36,615 nt of DNA from positions 1-36,615 of the forward strand of contig JANQGN010000520.1 of the NCBI GenBank assembly GCA_028277295.1. The letters run 5' to 3'. Under the pieces are notes generated by a model. The model was given only the letters and a program-made list of their open reading frames with translations. It did not search any database and had not been told where the DNA came from. The translations under genes were made by a program, and so were the position numbers. Shown piece after piece: positions 18,112 through 26,290 of this stretch. Within the stretch, counting starts at the first letter, position 1. Each line of letters starts with the position of its first letter. This DNA comes from Rhodospira sp. Its GTDB lineage: Bacteria > Pseudomonadota > Alphaproteobacteria > Rhodospirillales > Rhodospirillaceae.

Positions 18112-18123
18112 GATGACGTCATC
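18112..18123. promoter_or_regulatory. Perfect 12-nt palindrome GATGACGTCATC upstream of the sigma gene
   Basis: A perfect palindrome lies 81 nt upstream of the sigma factor ATG, with an AT-rich stretch (TATAAAA-like at about 18057-18067) between. It could be an operator; no known regulator is identified. Confidence 0.35.
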
Positions 18124-18231
18124 CCAGCGACGGATGCCTGCGAGTCATCTGCCCAAGGGTGCCGTCCAGACGCCCGGACCCAGATCGAGGCACCGGCCCT
18201 CACCCCCATCCGGCCACGGACCGCGACGGTC

Positions 18232-18380
18232 ATGGACGACGCGACCAACGCGGAATGGGTCTTGATCGCCCTGTTGCCGCCGGCGCCTCGCCAAGGACTG
18301 GGAGAAAACCATCCAGAGCGCGGACGCACGGCGCCTGCTCGCGCACATCCGCCGTGTCACCCGCCTCCTCACAAGGACCT
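18232..18380 (+). pseudogene. IS5-type transposase remnant with internal deletion
   Basis: The N-terminal scrap MDDATNAEWVLIALLPP resembles the start of IS5-type transposases (T-D/N-A-x-W-x-L-I). It runs straight, with a frame change, into a C-terminal scrap RRLAKDWEKTIQSADARRLLAHIRRVTRLL ending at TGA (about 18380). Almost the whole middle, including the catalytic DDE residues, is missing. The same C-terminal scrap occurs at 29931-30036. Downstream, CTCACGGAGTTT and a GAGCCCG-type end (18389-18413) lead into the 102-nt element. Confidence 0.7.
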
Positions 18381-18413
18381 GACATACCTCACGGAGTTTT
18401 GAATCGGGCTCTC

Positions 18414-18515
18414 AGTGTCTGTCCGGAAAGCCGTGCAAAAACACCCCATACGGCATGCGAGTTGGGCACAGGCACACACCATATTGTGGCTCCCGAGACG
18501 TTCCGGACGGGCTCT
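18414..18515 (-). repeat. 102-nt inverted-repeat element, copy 3
   Basis: On the minus strand it begins GAGCCCGTCCGGAA and ends CTTTCCGGACAGACACT, matching the two units at 28963-29166 along its length with more substitutions. Its end overlaps the TAG stop of fghA (18514-18516), so the element abuts or supplies the end of that gene. Confidence 0.75.
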
Positions 18516-19356
18516 AAGCCCGCAACGCCGCCGCGTGGTGGGCGATGTGATCGCCGATGAAGGTGGCGATGAAGAAGTAGCTGTGATCGTAGCCCGGTTG
18601 CATGCGCAGCGTCACGTGCACGCCGGCCGCCTGGGCGGCGTCCAGGAACACGTCGGGCGTCAACTGGGTGCCGAGAAACGTGTCGGCATCGCCCTGGTCG
18701 ACGAGGATGGGTCCGCGCCAGGCCGTGTCGGCCACCAGGGCGGTGGCGTCGTAGGCGGTCCACGCGGCGCGGTCGTGGCCCAGGTAGCCAGTGAACGCCT
18801 TTTCTCCCCAGGGGACCCGCGTCGGGGCCACGATGGGCGCGAAGGCCGAGACGGAGCGATACCGGTCCGGGTTGCGCAGGGCCAGCACCAGGGCACCGTG
18901 CCCGCCCATGGAATGCCCAAAGATGCCCTGGCGGGCCGGATCCATGGGGAAGTGCGCGGCGACCAGCGCCGGCAACTCGTCCCGAACGTAGCTGTACATG
19001 CGGTAGTGAGCCGACCAGGGCGCCTCGGTGGCATCGACGTAGAAGCCGGCGCCGCTGCCGAAATCGTACGCGTCGTGCTCCCCGGGCAGGTCCAGGCCGC
19101 GCGGGCTGGTGTCCGGCGCCACCAGCATCAGGCCATGTTCGGCGGCCGTACGCTGGGCGCCAGCCTTCACCGTGACGTTCTCCTCGGTACAGGTCAGTCC
19201 CGACAGCCACCACAGCACCGGCACCGGACCACGCTCGGCCTGGGGTGGGCGGTAGACGGCGAAGCGCATGGGCGTACCGGTTTCGGTGGAGTCGTGGCGA
19301 TAAACGCCCTGCACACCGCCGAAGCATCGGGTTTCGGAAACGGTTTCCAATGTCAT
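18514..19356 (-). CDS. fghA: S-formylglutathione hydrolase
   Basis: This 280-residue alpha/beta hydrolase turns S-formylglutathione into formate and glutathione in the cytoplasm. The nucleophile is Ser149 in GHSMGGHGA; the other likely triad members are Asp225 in QGDADTFL and His258 in GYDHSYFF. The family segment WWLSGLTCTEEN is present. The ATG has AGGAG 5 nt upstream. adhC lies 30 nt upstream on the same strand, the usual formaldehyde detoxification operon. The protein ends at HHAAALRA, a normal length, although its stop codon overlaps the end of a repeat element. Confidence 0.95.
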   Translation of the reverse strand: MTLETVSETRCFGGVQGVYRHDSTETGTPMRFAVYRPPQAERGPVPVLWWLSGLTCTEENVTVKAGAQRTAAEHGLMLVAPDTSPRGLDLPGEHDAYDFGSGAGFYVDATEAPWSAHYRMYSYVRDELPALVAAHFPMDPARQGIFGHSMGGHGALVLALRNPDRYRSVSAFAPIVAPTRVPWGEKAFTGYLGHDRAAWTAYDATALVADTAWRGPILVDQGDADTFLGTQLTPDVFLDAAQAAGVHVTLRMQPGYDHSYFFIATFIGDHIAHHAAALRA

Positions 19357-19386
19357 CGGTGCTCCTGGACCCGTGTGAGCCGGCGA

Positions 19387-20496
19387 TCAAAAGGTAATCA
19401 CGGTACGGATGGACGCGCCCTCGTGCATCAGGTCGAAGGCGTCGTTGATGCGCTCCAGGGGCAGTACGTGGGTGATCAGCGGGTCGATCTGGATCTTCCC
19501 CTTCATGTACCACTCGACAATCTTGGGGACGTCGGTGCGGCCCTTGGCGCCGCCGAAGGCCGTGCCCTTCCAGACCCGCCCGGTGACGAGCTGGAACGGG
19601 CGGGTGGCGATTTCCTCGCCGGCACCAGCCACGCCGATGATGGTGGAGACACCCCAGCCCTTGTGGCAGCATTCCAGGGCGGCGCGCATCACCTCCACCT
19701 TGCCGATGCACTCGAAGCTGTAGTCCGCGCCGCCGCCGGTCAGGTCGACGATGTGGGACACCAGATCTCCATTGATCTCCTGGGGATTGACGAAGTGGGT
19801 CATGCCGAAGGACTCGGCGATGGCCCGGCGCGCGGGATTGATGTCCACGCCCACGATCATACCGGCGCCGACCAGGCGCGCGCCCTGGATCACGTTCAGG
19901 CCGATCCCGCCCAGGCCGAAGACGACCACCGTGGATCCCGGCTCCACATGAGCCGTGTTGATCACCGCGCCGACGCCGGTGGTCACGCCGCAGCCCACGT
20001 AGCACACCTTGTCGAAGGGGGCGTCCGGGTTGATTTTCGCCACCGCGATCTCGGGCAGCACCGTGTGGTTGGCGAAGGTGGAGCAGCCCATGTAGTGGTG
20101 CAGCATGCGGCCGTTCAGCGAGAACCGGCTCGTGCCGTCGGGCATCAGGCCCTTGCCTTGCGTGGCGCGGATGGCCTGGCAGAGGTTGGTCTTGCCGCTC
20201 AGGCAGTAGTCGCACTGGCGGCACTCGGGGGTGTACAGCGGGATGACATGGTCGCCCGGCTGGACCGAGGTCACGCCCGCGCCCACCTCGACCACCACGC
20301 CCGCGCCCTCGTGGCCCAGGATGGTGGGGAACAACCCCTCGGGATCGGCGCCGGAGAGGGTGAAGGCGTCGGTGTGACAGACCCCGGTGGCCTTGATCTC
20401 CAGCAGGACCTCCCCGGCTTTCGGCCCGTCGAGGTCGACCTCCTCGATGACCAGCGGCTTGCCGGCCTCCAGCGCGACGGCGGCGCGTGTCTTCAT
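19387..20496 (-). CDS. adhC: S-(hydroxymethyl)glutathione dehydrogenase (class III alcohol dehydrogenase)
   Basis: The 369-residue zinc enzyme oxidises the glutathione adduct of formaldehyde to S-formylglutathione with NAD. The catalytic zinc ligands Cys40 (GVCHTD) and His62 (GHEGAG) are present, and the structural zinc Cys92, 95, 98 and 106 lie in ECRQCDYCLSGKTNLC. The NAD fold has GLGGIGLNVIQGA. The ATG at 20496 has GGGAGGA 8 nt upstream; the frame stays open to 20526 without a site. It is the first gene of adhC-fghA. The pair handles formaldehyde, for example from methylated compounds; no methanol dehydrogenase gene is in the window. Confidence 0.95.
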   Translation of the reverse strand: MKTRAAVALEAGKPLVIEEVDLDGPKAGEVLLEIKATGVCHTDAFTLSGADPEGLFPTILGHEGAGVVVEVGAGVTSVQPGDHVIPLYTPECRQCDYCLSGKTNLCQAIRATQGKGLMPDGTSRFSLNGRMLHHYMGCSTFANHTVLPEIAVAKINPDAPFDKVCYVGCGVTTGVGAVINTAHVEPGSTVVVFGLGGIGLNVIQGARLVGAGMIVGVDINPARRAIAESFGMTHFVNPQEINGDLVSHIVDLTGGGADYSFECIGKVEVMRAALECCHKGWGVSTIIGVAGAGEEIATRPFQLVTGRVWKGTAFGGAKGRTDVPKIVEWYMKGKIQIDPLITHVLPLERINDAFDLMHEGASIRTVITF

Positions 20497-20615
20497 GCGG
20501 ATAGTCCTCCCCAACCGCTTGCCCAAGGCTGGTCCTCGGGTTTCGGGGGATCATGACCCGAACCCATCGCCGGAGGCAACGGTTCGCCCTCGAAAAGGTT
20601 GTCGCCGCCATCGCG

Positions 20616-21521
20616 TCAGCGGACATAATCGACCAGCGAGAGGGACGTCAGCGAGGACAGCGCCGAGAACGACGCCCGCAACACCGTCTCGTGCTGGGAC
20701 ACCGTGGCCGTGGCCGCCGCCACGTCCACCTTCGCGACGCTCTCCAGGGCGCTTTCGGCGTAGAGCTGGAACTCGGTCTGGCTGTCGATCACGGCGGACA
20801 GCGTGTCGGCCTGCCCGGACAGGGTGTCCTGGGCGGCGGCCAGTTCGGCGACCGCCTCGTCCAGCAAGACCGCCGCGTCCCTCATCAGGGCGGTGTCCGG
20901 TGGGCTGGTGGTCATCCCGGCCAGCAGCGACAGGGCGCGCAAGGTTTTCTCGGCGCCGCTGGTGTCGGCGCGCACGCCATAGGTCACGCCGCTGGCCCCG
21001 TCCACCATCAGCGTCCAGTCGGCGCCGTTGCCCTGGTAGTAGTCGGTGTCGGCCACCCCCACGATGGGCGTGTAGGCCGGGTCGCTGAGATCAACGGGGG
21101 CGGCGGTGGCTCCGTTCCCGCCGAACACGGCCAGGCCCCCGAATGTGGTGTTGAGAAGGGTGGCCACGGATTCCCGCCAGTCCACGGCGGACTCGCGCAG
21201 GGTGGTGGTATCCGTGACCGTGCCGTTGATGCTGGAGGCAATGTCCACCTTGGCGGCTTCGACGATGTCGAGAATGTCAGCGAGGGCGCCATACCCCGTT
21301 TCCACCATGGACGCCGCTGTCTCGGCCTGGGAGACCAGCCGCTCCGACGCCGCCATGTCGGCCTCCAGGCTGACGGCCAGCCCGGCCTGGCCGTCGAGAC
21401 CGGCGAGGGAGGGGCTTTTGGTTCCCGAGCCCTGCTGGATCAGGGCGGCGCTATACTCCCCCTGAACCCGCATCGCCTGGGTGAGCAGGGTGGCCTGCAT
21501 GGTGCTGGTGCAAACCCGCAT
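20616..21521 (-). CDS. flgL: Flagellar hook-filament junction protein FlgL
   Basis: This 301-residue protein (HAP3) joins hook to filament. It shows the flagellin-like ends of the family: an N-terminal helix (MQATLLTQAMRVQGEYSAAL, residues 8-27) and a C-terminal helix ending TSLSLVDYVR, with SLTSLS preceding it. The middle has GLAVFGGNGATAAP, typical of FlgL. The start at 21521 has GGAGG 5 nt upstream. It is the last gene of the flg operon, 11 nt after flgK. Confidence 0.85.
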   Translation of the reverse strand: MRVCTSTMQATLLTQAMRVQGEYSAALIQQGSGTKSPSLAGLDGQAGLAVSLEADMAASERLVSQAETAASMVETGYGALADILDIVEAAKVDIASSINGTVTDTTTLRESAVDWRESVATLLNTTFGGLAVFGGNGATAAPVDLSDPAYTPIVGVADTDYYQGNGADWTLMVDGASGVTYGVRADTSGAEKTLRALSLLAGMTTSPPDTALMRDAAVLLDEAVAELAAAQDTLSGQADTLSAVIDSQTEFQLYAESALESVAKVDVAAATATVSQHETVLRASFSALSSLTSLSLVDYVR

Positions 21522-21532
21522 GGAACCCTCCG

Positions 21533-23272
21533 CTAGTTCATCATGGCCACGAGGCTGTCGAACATGTCCTGGGCGGTGCTCATGACCTGGGAGACGGCCT
21601 GGTAGGACTGCTCCAGGGCCAGAAGCTTCGCCGTTTCCTCGTCCACGTTGACCCCGTGGGCGTTGTCGAAGGCGTCGGACAGGGTGGCAAGGGTCTGCGC
21701 CGACAGCGTCGCGGTGTCGGCGGCGGCGTTTGTTGTATCGGCGACGTCGTCGATCACGGCGGCGATCTGACCGACGGCGGAGCGGTCGGCGGCGGCCATG
21801 GTGCCGGCGGCGTCGAACGCGATGGGATCGTCCAGCGCGGTCCACAGGGCCTGGAGGCCGGCGGTGTCGCCGCTGACCAGGGCCGTGTCGCCGACGGTGG
21901 TCGAGGCCGGCAGGGCCGTCGGGAACCCATGCGCGCCCAGGGTATCCGCCACGGCCAGATCGGCGGCCCCGGTGCCGGACAGGACGTTGTTGAAGCCCAG
22001 GTGATGGGACAGGCCGCGCCCGTCCGCGGTCACGGTGGTCTCACCGGTCAGCGCGACGCCCGTGCCGGCGGTATCGGCGGTGAGGACCACGTTGCCGTTG
22101 GCGTCCAGGATGGCGGACACGCCGGCCGCGCCGTCCAGCGCCGTGACCAGGTCGGCATAGGTGGTGATCGTGGACAGATCGATGTCCGTGGCGGACACCA
22201 CCTCGCCGTTCGCATCCACCGCCAGCACCGACAGGATGCCGGTGCCACTGAAGGGGTCCGCGCCCGCGACGGCGGTTGTCCCGGTCAAGCTCGGCGGCGC
22301 CGGGGCCGGCGTGGCGCGGTTGGCGGCGGCGTTCAGGGCGTCCATGACGCCGGTGGCCAAGGCGTCCAGTTCCTCCTGGATAGCCGGCAAGGTGGTGTCG
22401 CGCGCCGTGATCAAGGCGCCCAGTTCGCCGCCGCCGAGGGACGACGTCACGTCGCCGCCGTTGATCGTGATTCCCGGGATGACGCCGCCACTCGCCGGGT
22501 CGTATGTGGCGTCGGCGGTCAGGGTGCCGAAGGGGGTATAGTCGAGCGTTCGCGCCGAGGACGTCAGCAGCGGAGTCCCGCCACCACTGTAGACGTGCAG
22601 TTCGCCGGTGCCGGTGTTGAAGTACCGTATGTCGGTGAAGCCGCTGAGGTCCTCCAGCAGAACGCGCTGGGAATCCAGCAGGTCCGCCGTGGGGTCGCCG
22701 GTGGCGGTGGCGCGGGCGATCTGGTCGTTAAGGTCGTCCAATTGCCCCAGCAGCGCGTTGATCTCCTCCACGGTCTCGCCAATGGCCGCGTCGGCGGTGG
22801 TGCGGGTGGCCTGGACCGACTGGCTGGCGTCCTGGAGGGTTGCCGCCCAGGCGGCCAGGGCGTCGGTAACATCGCTGGTGGATTGGGCACTGCCGCCAGC
22901 GTTGACCGCCTCGCTTAGCGTGGTCATGAGGTCGGTCATGACCGTTTCCAGGGGCGCGCCGCCGTCGGTGGTGCCCAGCGCGTTCAGAAGCGTGTTCAGA
23001 TAAGACGCCAGGGTGGCGTCGTAGGCGGACTCCGAGGTGGCGCCCATGACCTCCTTCATGAGGGCCGTGTTCACGGCGTTGCCGATACCCACCACGCTCA
23101 CCCCGGCGACCCTGCCGCCCACCACGGTCGCGGCGGTGTCGGCGGTCTTGGCCGTATAGCCGACGGTGTTGGCGTTGGTGATGTTGGCCGAGGTAACGGA
23201 CATGGCCGTCTGTGTGGCCATGAGCCCGCTGCGCGCGGTGTGGACAATGCTGGAGATCGAGGTGATGGCCAT
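21533..23272 (-). CDS. flgK: Flagellar hook-filament junction protein FlgK
   Basis: This 579-residue protein is HAP1, the first junction protein on the hook. The N-terminus has the rod/hook family start (SSIVHTARSGLMATQTAMSV, then NITNANTVGYTAK), and the C-terminus has DEETAKLLALEQSYQAVSQVM and QDMFDSLVAMMN. A variable middle domain rich in Thr and Ala lies between. The ATG at 23272 has GGAGG 9 nt upstream. flgL follows, and flgN, its presumed chaperone, precedes it by 13 nt. Confidence 0.9.
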   Translation of the reverse strand: MAITSISSIVHTARSGLMATQTAMSVTSANITNANTVGYTAKTADTAATVVGGRVAGVSVVGIGNAVNTALMKEVMGATSESAYDATLASYLNTLLNALGTTDGGAPLETVMTDLMTTLSEAVNAGGSAQSTSDVTDALAAWAATLQDASQSVQATRTTADAAIGETVEEINALLGQLDDLNDQIARATATGDPTADLLDSQRVLLEDLSGFTDIRYFNTGTGELHVYSGGGTPLLTSSARTLDYTPFGTLTADATYDPASGGVIPGITINGGDVTSSLGGGELGALITARDTTLPAIQEELDALATGVMDALNAAANRATPAPAPPSLTGTTAVAGADPFSGTGILSVLAVDANGEVVSATDIDLSTITTYADLVTALDGAAGVSAILDANGNVVLTADTAGTGVALTGETTVTADGRGLSHHLGFNNVLSGTGAADLAVADTLGAHGFPTALPASTTVGDTALVSGDTAGLQALWTALDDPIAFDAAGTMAAADRSAVGQIAAVIDDVADTTNAAADTATLSAQTLATLSDAFDNAHGVNVDEETAKLLALEQSYQAVSQVMSTAQDMFDSLVAMMN

Positions 23273-23285
23273 GGGAGCGGGCCTC

Positions 23286-23735
23286 CTACGCCTGGGGTCG
23301 CGTAACCGCCAGCCTGTGCGGCGCCGGTCCTGTTGGGATCGGCGACCGCCGGCCATTCGTGGTGCCGTCCTCGTCCGGCAGGGCCTGCATCACGGCATCC
23401 ACGCGGCCGTCGTCCATCGACTGCCGGCGGCCATGCCGGCGCCGCCGGTTCTCCTTGGTCAGGGCGACCAGGTGGCGGATGCTGATTTCCAGGGCCTGGA
23501 CATCGAGCAGACCGGCCTCGTGCAAGACGCGGACGCTCGGCTTGAGGGCGGCGCTCAGCAGGGCGTAATCCTGCGCCAACGCCTCTTGCGGCCCTTTCAG
23601 CGACACGGGGGTGTCGGATATCCCCTGGTCCAGAAGCGCTGCCTCCAGTTCCGCCAGTTCGATCAGGCGGCGCAGGACAGACAGGTACTGGATCAGCAAG
23701 GGACGGGCGGCGCGCGCCTCGGACCGTGCGGGCAT
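23286..23735 (-). CDS. flgN: FlgN-like flagellar export chaperone
   Basis: This 149-residue, mostly helical protein has LLIQYLSVLRRLIELAELEAALLDQG and KGPQEALAQDYALLSAALK, the pattern of FlgN chaperones, which keep FlgK and FlgL unfolded for export. The tail is basic and proline-rich. The ATG at 23735 has GGAGG 6 nt upstream and overlaps the stop of the preceding small gene. Sequence similarity is only moderate; the position directly before flgK is the strongest support. Confidence 0.65.
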   Translation of the reverse strand: MPARSEARAARPLLIQYLSVLRRLIELAELEAALLDQGISDTPVSLKGPQEALAQDYALLSAALKPSVRVLHEAGLLDVQALEISIRHLVALTKENRRRRHGRRQSMDDGRVDAVMQALPDEDGTTNGRRSPIPTGPAPHRLAVTRPQA

Positions 23736-24004
23736 CACCGGCCTCCTCCGCTCGGGTCCCCCAGGCGCGCGGCCTGGGCGTAGGCCAGGCCGGAGCCGTG
23801 GTGCCGGCGCGCCGCCTCCAGGCGGGCCGCGACGGCGTCCTGTTGGGTTGTCAGGGCTTGCAGGCTCTCCGCCAGGGCGCTGGCGGCGCGGAGCGTGTCG
23901 GTTCGGGACGAGGCGCCGGAGACCGTGTCGGCCAGGCGGGCGGCCCGGGTGAGCTGTCCCAGCGCCCGGGCCAGATCCCGCTCAAGGGTTGCCTTGCTGG
24001 GCAT
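23735..24004 (-). CDS. Small helical protein of the flagellar operon (unknown)
   Basis: The 89-residue protein is Ala/Leu/Arg-rich and predicted helical, with no membrane segment, cysteine or recognised domain. It starts 6 nt after the flgE stop, and its TGA overlaps the flgN ATG, so it is translationally coupled to flgN. The tight packing says it is a real gene. A chaperone or secretion helper is a reasonable guess, but no family was recognised. Confidence 0.6.
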   Translation of the reverse strand: MPSKATLERDLARALGQLTRAARLADTVSGASSRTDTLRAASALAESLQALTTQQDAVAARLEAARRHHGSGLAYAQAARLGDPSGGGR

Positions 24005-24009
24005 GGCCG

Positions 24010-25287
24010 TTACCTCTTGGCGTTGATGATGTCGTCAAACATGTCCTGGGCGCTCTGGACGATCTCGCTGGCGGCGCTGTAGGCCTGCTGGGCGGTGATC
24101 AGCTTGCTGAACTCGTCGGCGGTATCGACGGTCGAGCGCTCCAGGGAGCCGGCGAAGACGGTTCCAGAGCCCGTGGTCCCTGCCGTGACGTAGGTCACGG
24201 CCCCGGATTGGGTGGTCGGCAGATAGGCGTTGCCGGAAATGGCCTCCAGGCCGTTGGTGTTGGGGACAGTGCCCAGCGGGATCTGGTAGATCGGATAGCT
24301 CACGCCATTGTCAAAGTTGGCGTACATCATCCCGTCCTGAGTGACGGTGGCGCTGTAGAAGGCACCGTAGCGCACCCCGTCCTGGGAGACGGTGTCCACC
24401 TCGATCTTCACGTCACCGTCGCTGCCGCTCGGCGCGTATTGGCTCAGGCCATCCGCCTTGCCGATGGTGCCGGGGTCGTAGGCGATGCTGCTGTCAGAGG
24501 CGCCGGAGCTCCACCCGGTGACGTCGATGGCGAAGGGGTCGGCCGAGGCCGTATCCAGAACGCCATCCTTGAAGGTGAGGGTCAGCGTCGCGGGCGTGGT
24601 GGTCCCGGAGACCGTGGTGCCGTCGGACGACAACACCGGATCACCGGCGGTCATGTCCCAGGTGTTGGCGGCGGTCTTTTCGTAGGTCAGCTCTATGGTG
24701 TGGGCGACGCCCAGGCTGTCGAAGATCTCGACGCTGGTGGTTACCGTGTCGCCCACGGCGGCGGTGGCCGGCAGGTTGGCGCGCAATGCAAGCTCGCTTG
24801 TGGCAACGGCCGTTCCGCTGATCGCGTATTGATTGACGGCCTCCAGATTGGCGGCCGATGTGTTGCCGATGACATCGCCGTTCTGATCGGTCGGATAGCC
24901 TTGCAGATAGAAGCCATTGCTGTTGACCAGGTAGCCGTCATCATCCGGATAGAAGTCGCCCGCCCGTGTATACGCGAAGACATCACTGTCCGGTGATGTG
25001 GTCACCACGAAGAAGCCATCGCCATCAATGGCCATGTCGGTATCGTTTTCGGTGCCGATAATTAGGCCCTGCTCGGCGATGTTCTGGCTCGGATTGGCGA
25101 TCACGCCGGCGCCCGTGAAGTTCCTTTGCGAGCTGGTGCCGGAAATCAGGCTGTAGAAGCTGGCGTGCGTGGCCTTGTAGCCGATGGTCTCGCTGTTCGC
25201 GAGATTGTTGGAAATGCTGGAGACAGCGGCGGACTGGGCGTTCAACGCCGTCACGGCGATGTTCAAGGAGCTGCTGAGGCTGCTCAC
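24010..25287 (-). CDS. flgE: Flagellar hook protein FlgE
   Basis: This 425-residue hook subunit starts SSLNIAVTALNAQSAAVSSI and carries ISNNLANSETIGYKATHASF, the rod/hook family signature. Further family segments are DGDGFFVV and YTRAGDFYPDDDGYLVNSNGFYLQGYP. The C-terminus has GTVFAGSLERSTVDTADEF, AQQAYSAASEIVQSAQDMFDD. The start is a GTG with GGAGG 8 nt upstream. It follows flgD by 51 nt. Confidence 0.95.
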   Translation of the reverse strand: MSSLSSSLNIAVTALNAQSAAVSSISNNLANSETIGYKATHASFYSLISGTSSQRNFTGAGVIANPSQNIAEQGLIIGTENDTDMAIDGDGFFVVTTSPDSDVFAYTRAGDFYPDDDGYLVNSNGFYLQGYPTDQNGDVIGNTSAANLEAVNQYAISGTAVATSELALRANLPATAAVGDTVTTSVEIFDSLGVAHTIELTYEKTAANTWDMTAGDPVLSSDGTTVSGTTTPATLTLTFKDGVLDTASADPFAIDVTGWSSGASDSSIAYDPGTIGKADGLSQYAPSGSDGDVKIEVDTVSQDGVRYGAFYSATVTQDGMMYANFDNGVSYPIYQIPLGTVPNTNGLEAISGNAYLPTTQSGAVTYVTAGTTGSGTVFAGSLERSTVDTADEFSKLITAQQAYSAASEIVQSAQDMFDDIINAKR

Positions 25288-25338
25288 GACGAAACCCTCC
25301 GGAATGGGGAATGCGCGGGACCAGACGGCGGACGCGGT

Positions 25339-26031
25339 TCAGGCGTCGGCCTTCGCGGGCTGTCGGGCGCTGACGATGCTGTCGAGACCGGCGGTGCTGC
25401 CGTTGGCGAGCACCAGGACCGGCGAGCCGGTGGACCAGTCCACCTCGCTGACGACGCTTGTCGCGTGCAGGTCCAGGGTTTCGGTGTCGCCGTCGGCCAG
25501 TTCGGCGGTGGCCACCAGGCGGTAGGTGCCCTCGGTGGCCATCGTGTTGCCGGTGGACTGGCCCTCCCACGCGAACGTGTAGGATTCGCCGGCCACCGGG
25601 CTGACCTCGGTCTGGTAGACGGTCTTGCCGTCCTCGTTCTCGACCGTGAGCGTCAGCGACGTGGCGTCGTCGGGGACGTCCATCGACCAGGACACGGCCT
25701 CCCCGTCATAATCCTGAGACGAGGCATCGTAGGTAATCTCCATACCAACAAAGCCCAGGGCGGTTTCCGCCGCCTGGTTGTTGGTGGAGAGCACCAGGTT
25801 CTCCAGGTACTGATTGGTCAGGATCTGCTGCTCGACCTGGGAATAACTCAGAAGCTGCTGCGTCAGTTCATCGGTATCCGTGGGGTCCAGCGGATTCTGG
25901 TTCTCAAGCTGCGTCGTCAGCAGCGTGACGAACATGTCGTAGTTGTCGGCCAGTTCGGTGATCGACGAGGCCGTGGTGAGGCTGATGCCGCTGCTGTACG
26001 CGCTGGTCTGGGTCGCGGTGTCGATGGTCAT
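25339..26031 (-). CDS. flgD: Flagellar hook assembly (capping) protein FlgD
   Basis: This 230-residue protein is the hook cap scaffold, needed for FlgE polymerisation. The conserved N-terminal motif MFVTLLTTQLENQNPLDPTD (residues 33-52) is followed by LTQQLLSYSQVEQQI. The C-terminal half is the beta-rich hook-cap domain, with FAWEGQSTGNTMATEGTYRL. The ATG at 26031 is the first Met and gives normal length. It is the first gene of the flg operon, divergent from fliC; the 259-nt space between them should hold both promoters, but I could not place either. Confidence 0.92.
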   Translation of the reverse strand: MTIDTATQTSAYSSGISLTTASSITELADNYDMFVTLLTTQLENQNPLDPTDTDELTQQLLSYSQVEQQILTNQYLENLVLSTNNQAAETALGFVGMEITYDASSQDYDGEAVSWSMDVPDDATSLTLTVENEDGKTVYQTEVSPVAGESYTFAWEGQSTGNTMATEGTYRLVATAELADGDTETLDLHATSVVSEVDWSTGSPVLVLANGSTAGLDSIVSARQPAKADA

Positions 26032-26142
26032 GGGGAGCGCCTTTCGACCGTCTGGGAAGGCCGCGACACCGGAAGCGTCACCGGGGCCGGGGACTGGTCG
26101 AAAAACGCATCAGGGGCGCGAACACTGGCGCGGCATTCGGTG

Positions 26143-26166
26143 AAAAAAAAACGGCGCCACGGCGCC
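26143..26166 (-). terminator. Terminator-like hairpin with T9 tract in the flgD leader
   Basis: On the minus strand GGCGCC-GT-GGCGCC (26166-26153) is followed, after one G, by nine T. It sits 112-135 nt upstream of the flgD start and reads toward it. It could be an attenuator or end a short transcript. The tiny loop means the real stem is probably 5 bp or less. Confidence 0.45.
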
Positions 26167-26290
26167 AGGAATCCGCCCCCTGCTTCGTGTCATGGGCGAT
26201 CGGCGCAGGGCCAGCATGTCCCGGCCGCGTCTCTCAGCGAGGCCAGAAACGGCCTCTTGTTCCCGCATCCCGAAACAAGGAGCACAGAAC

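Noticed and set aside
18389..20626. Long minus-strand frame spanning adhC and fghA, and a plus-strand frame of 713 codons over the same stretch
   Set aside because: Both are shadows of adhC and fghA, whose catalytic residues are all in the chosen frames.
26032..26290. Sigma-54 or sigma-28 promoter for fliC or flgD
   Set aside because: I looked for TGGC-N8-TTGC and TAAA-N15-GCCGATAA patterns. Only fragments such as GCCGATCG were found without the partner element.
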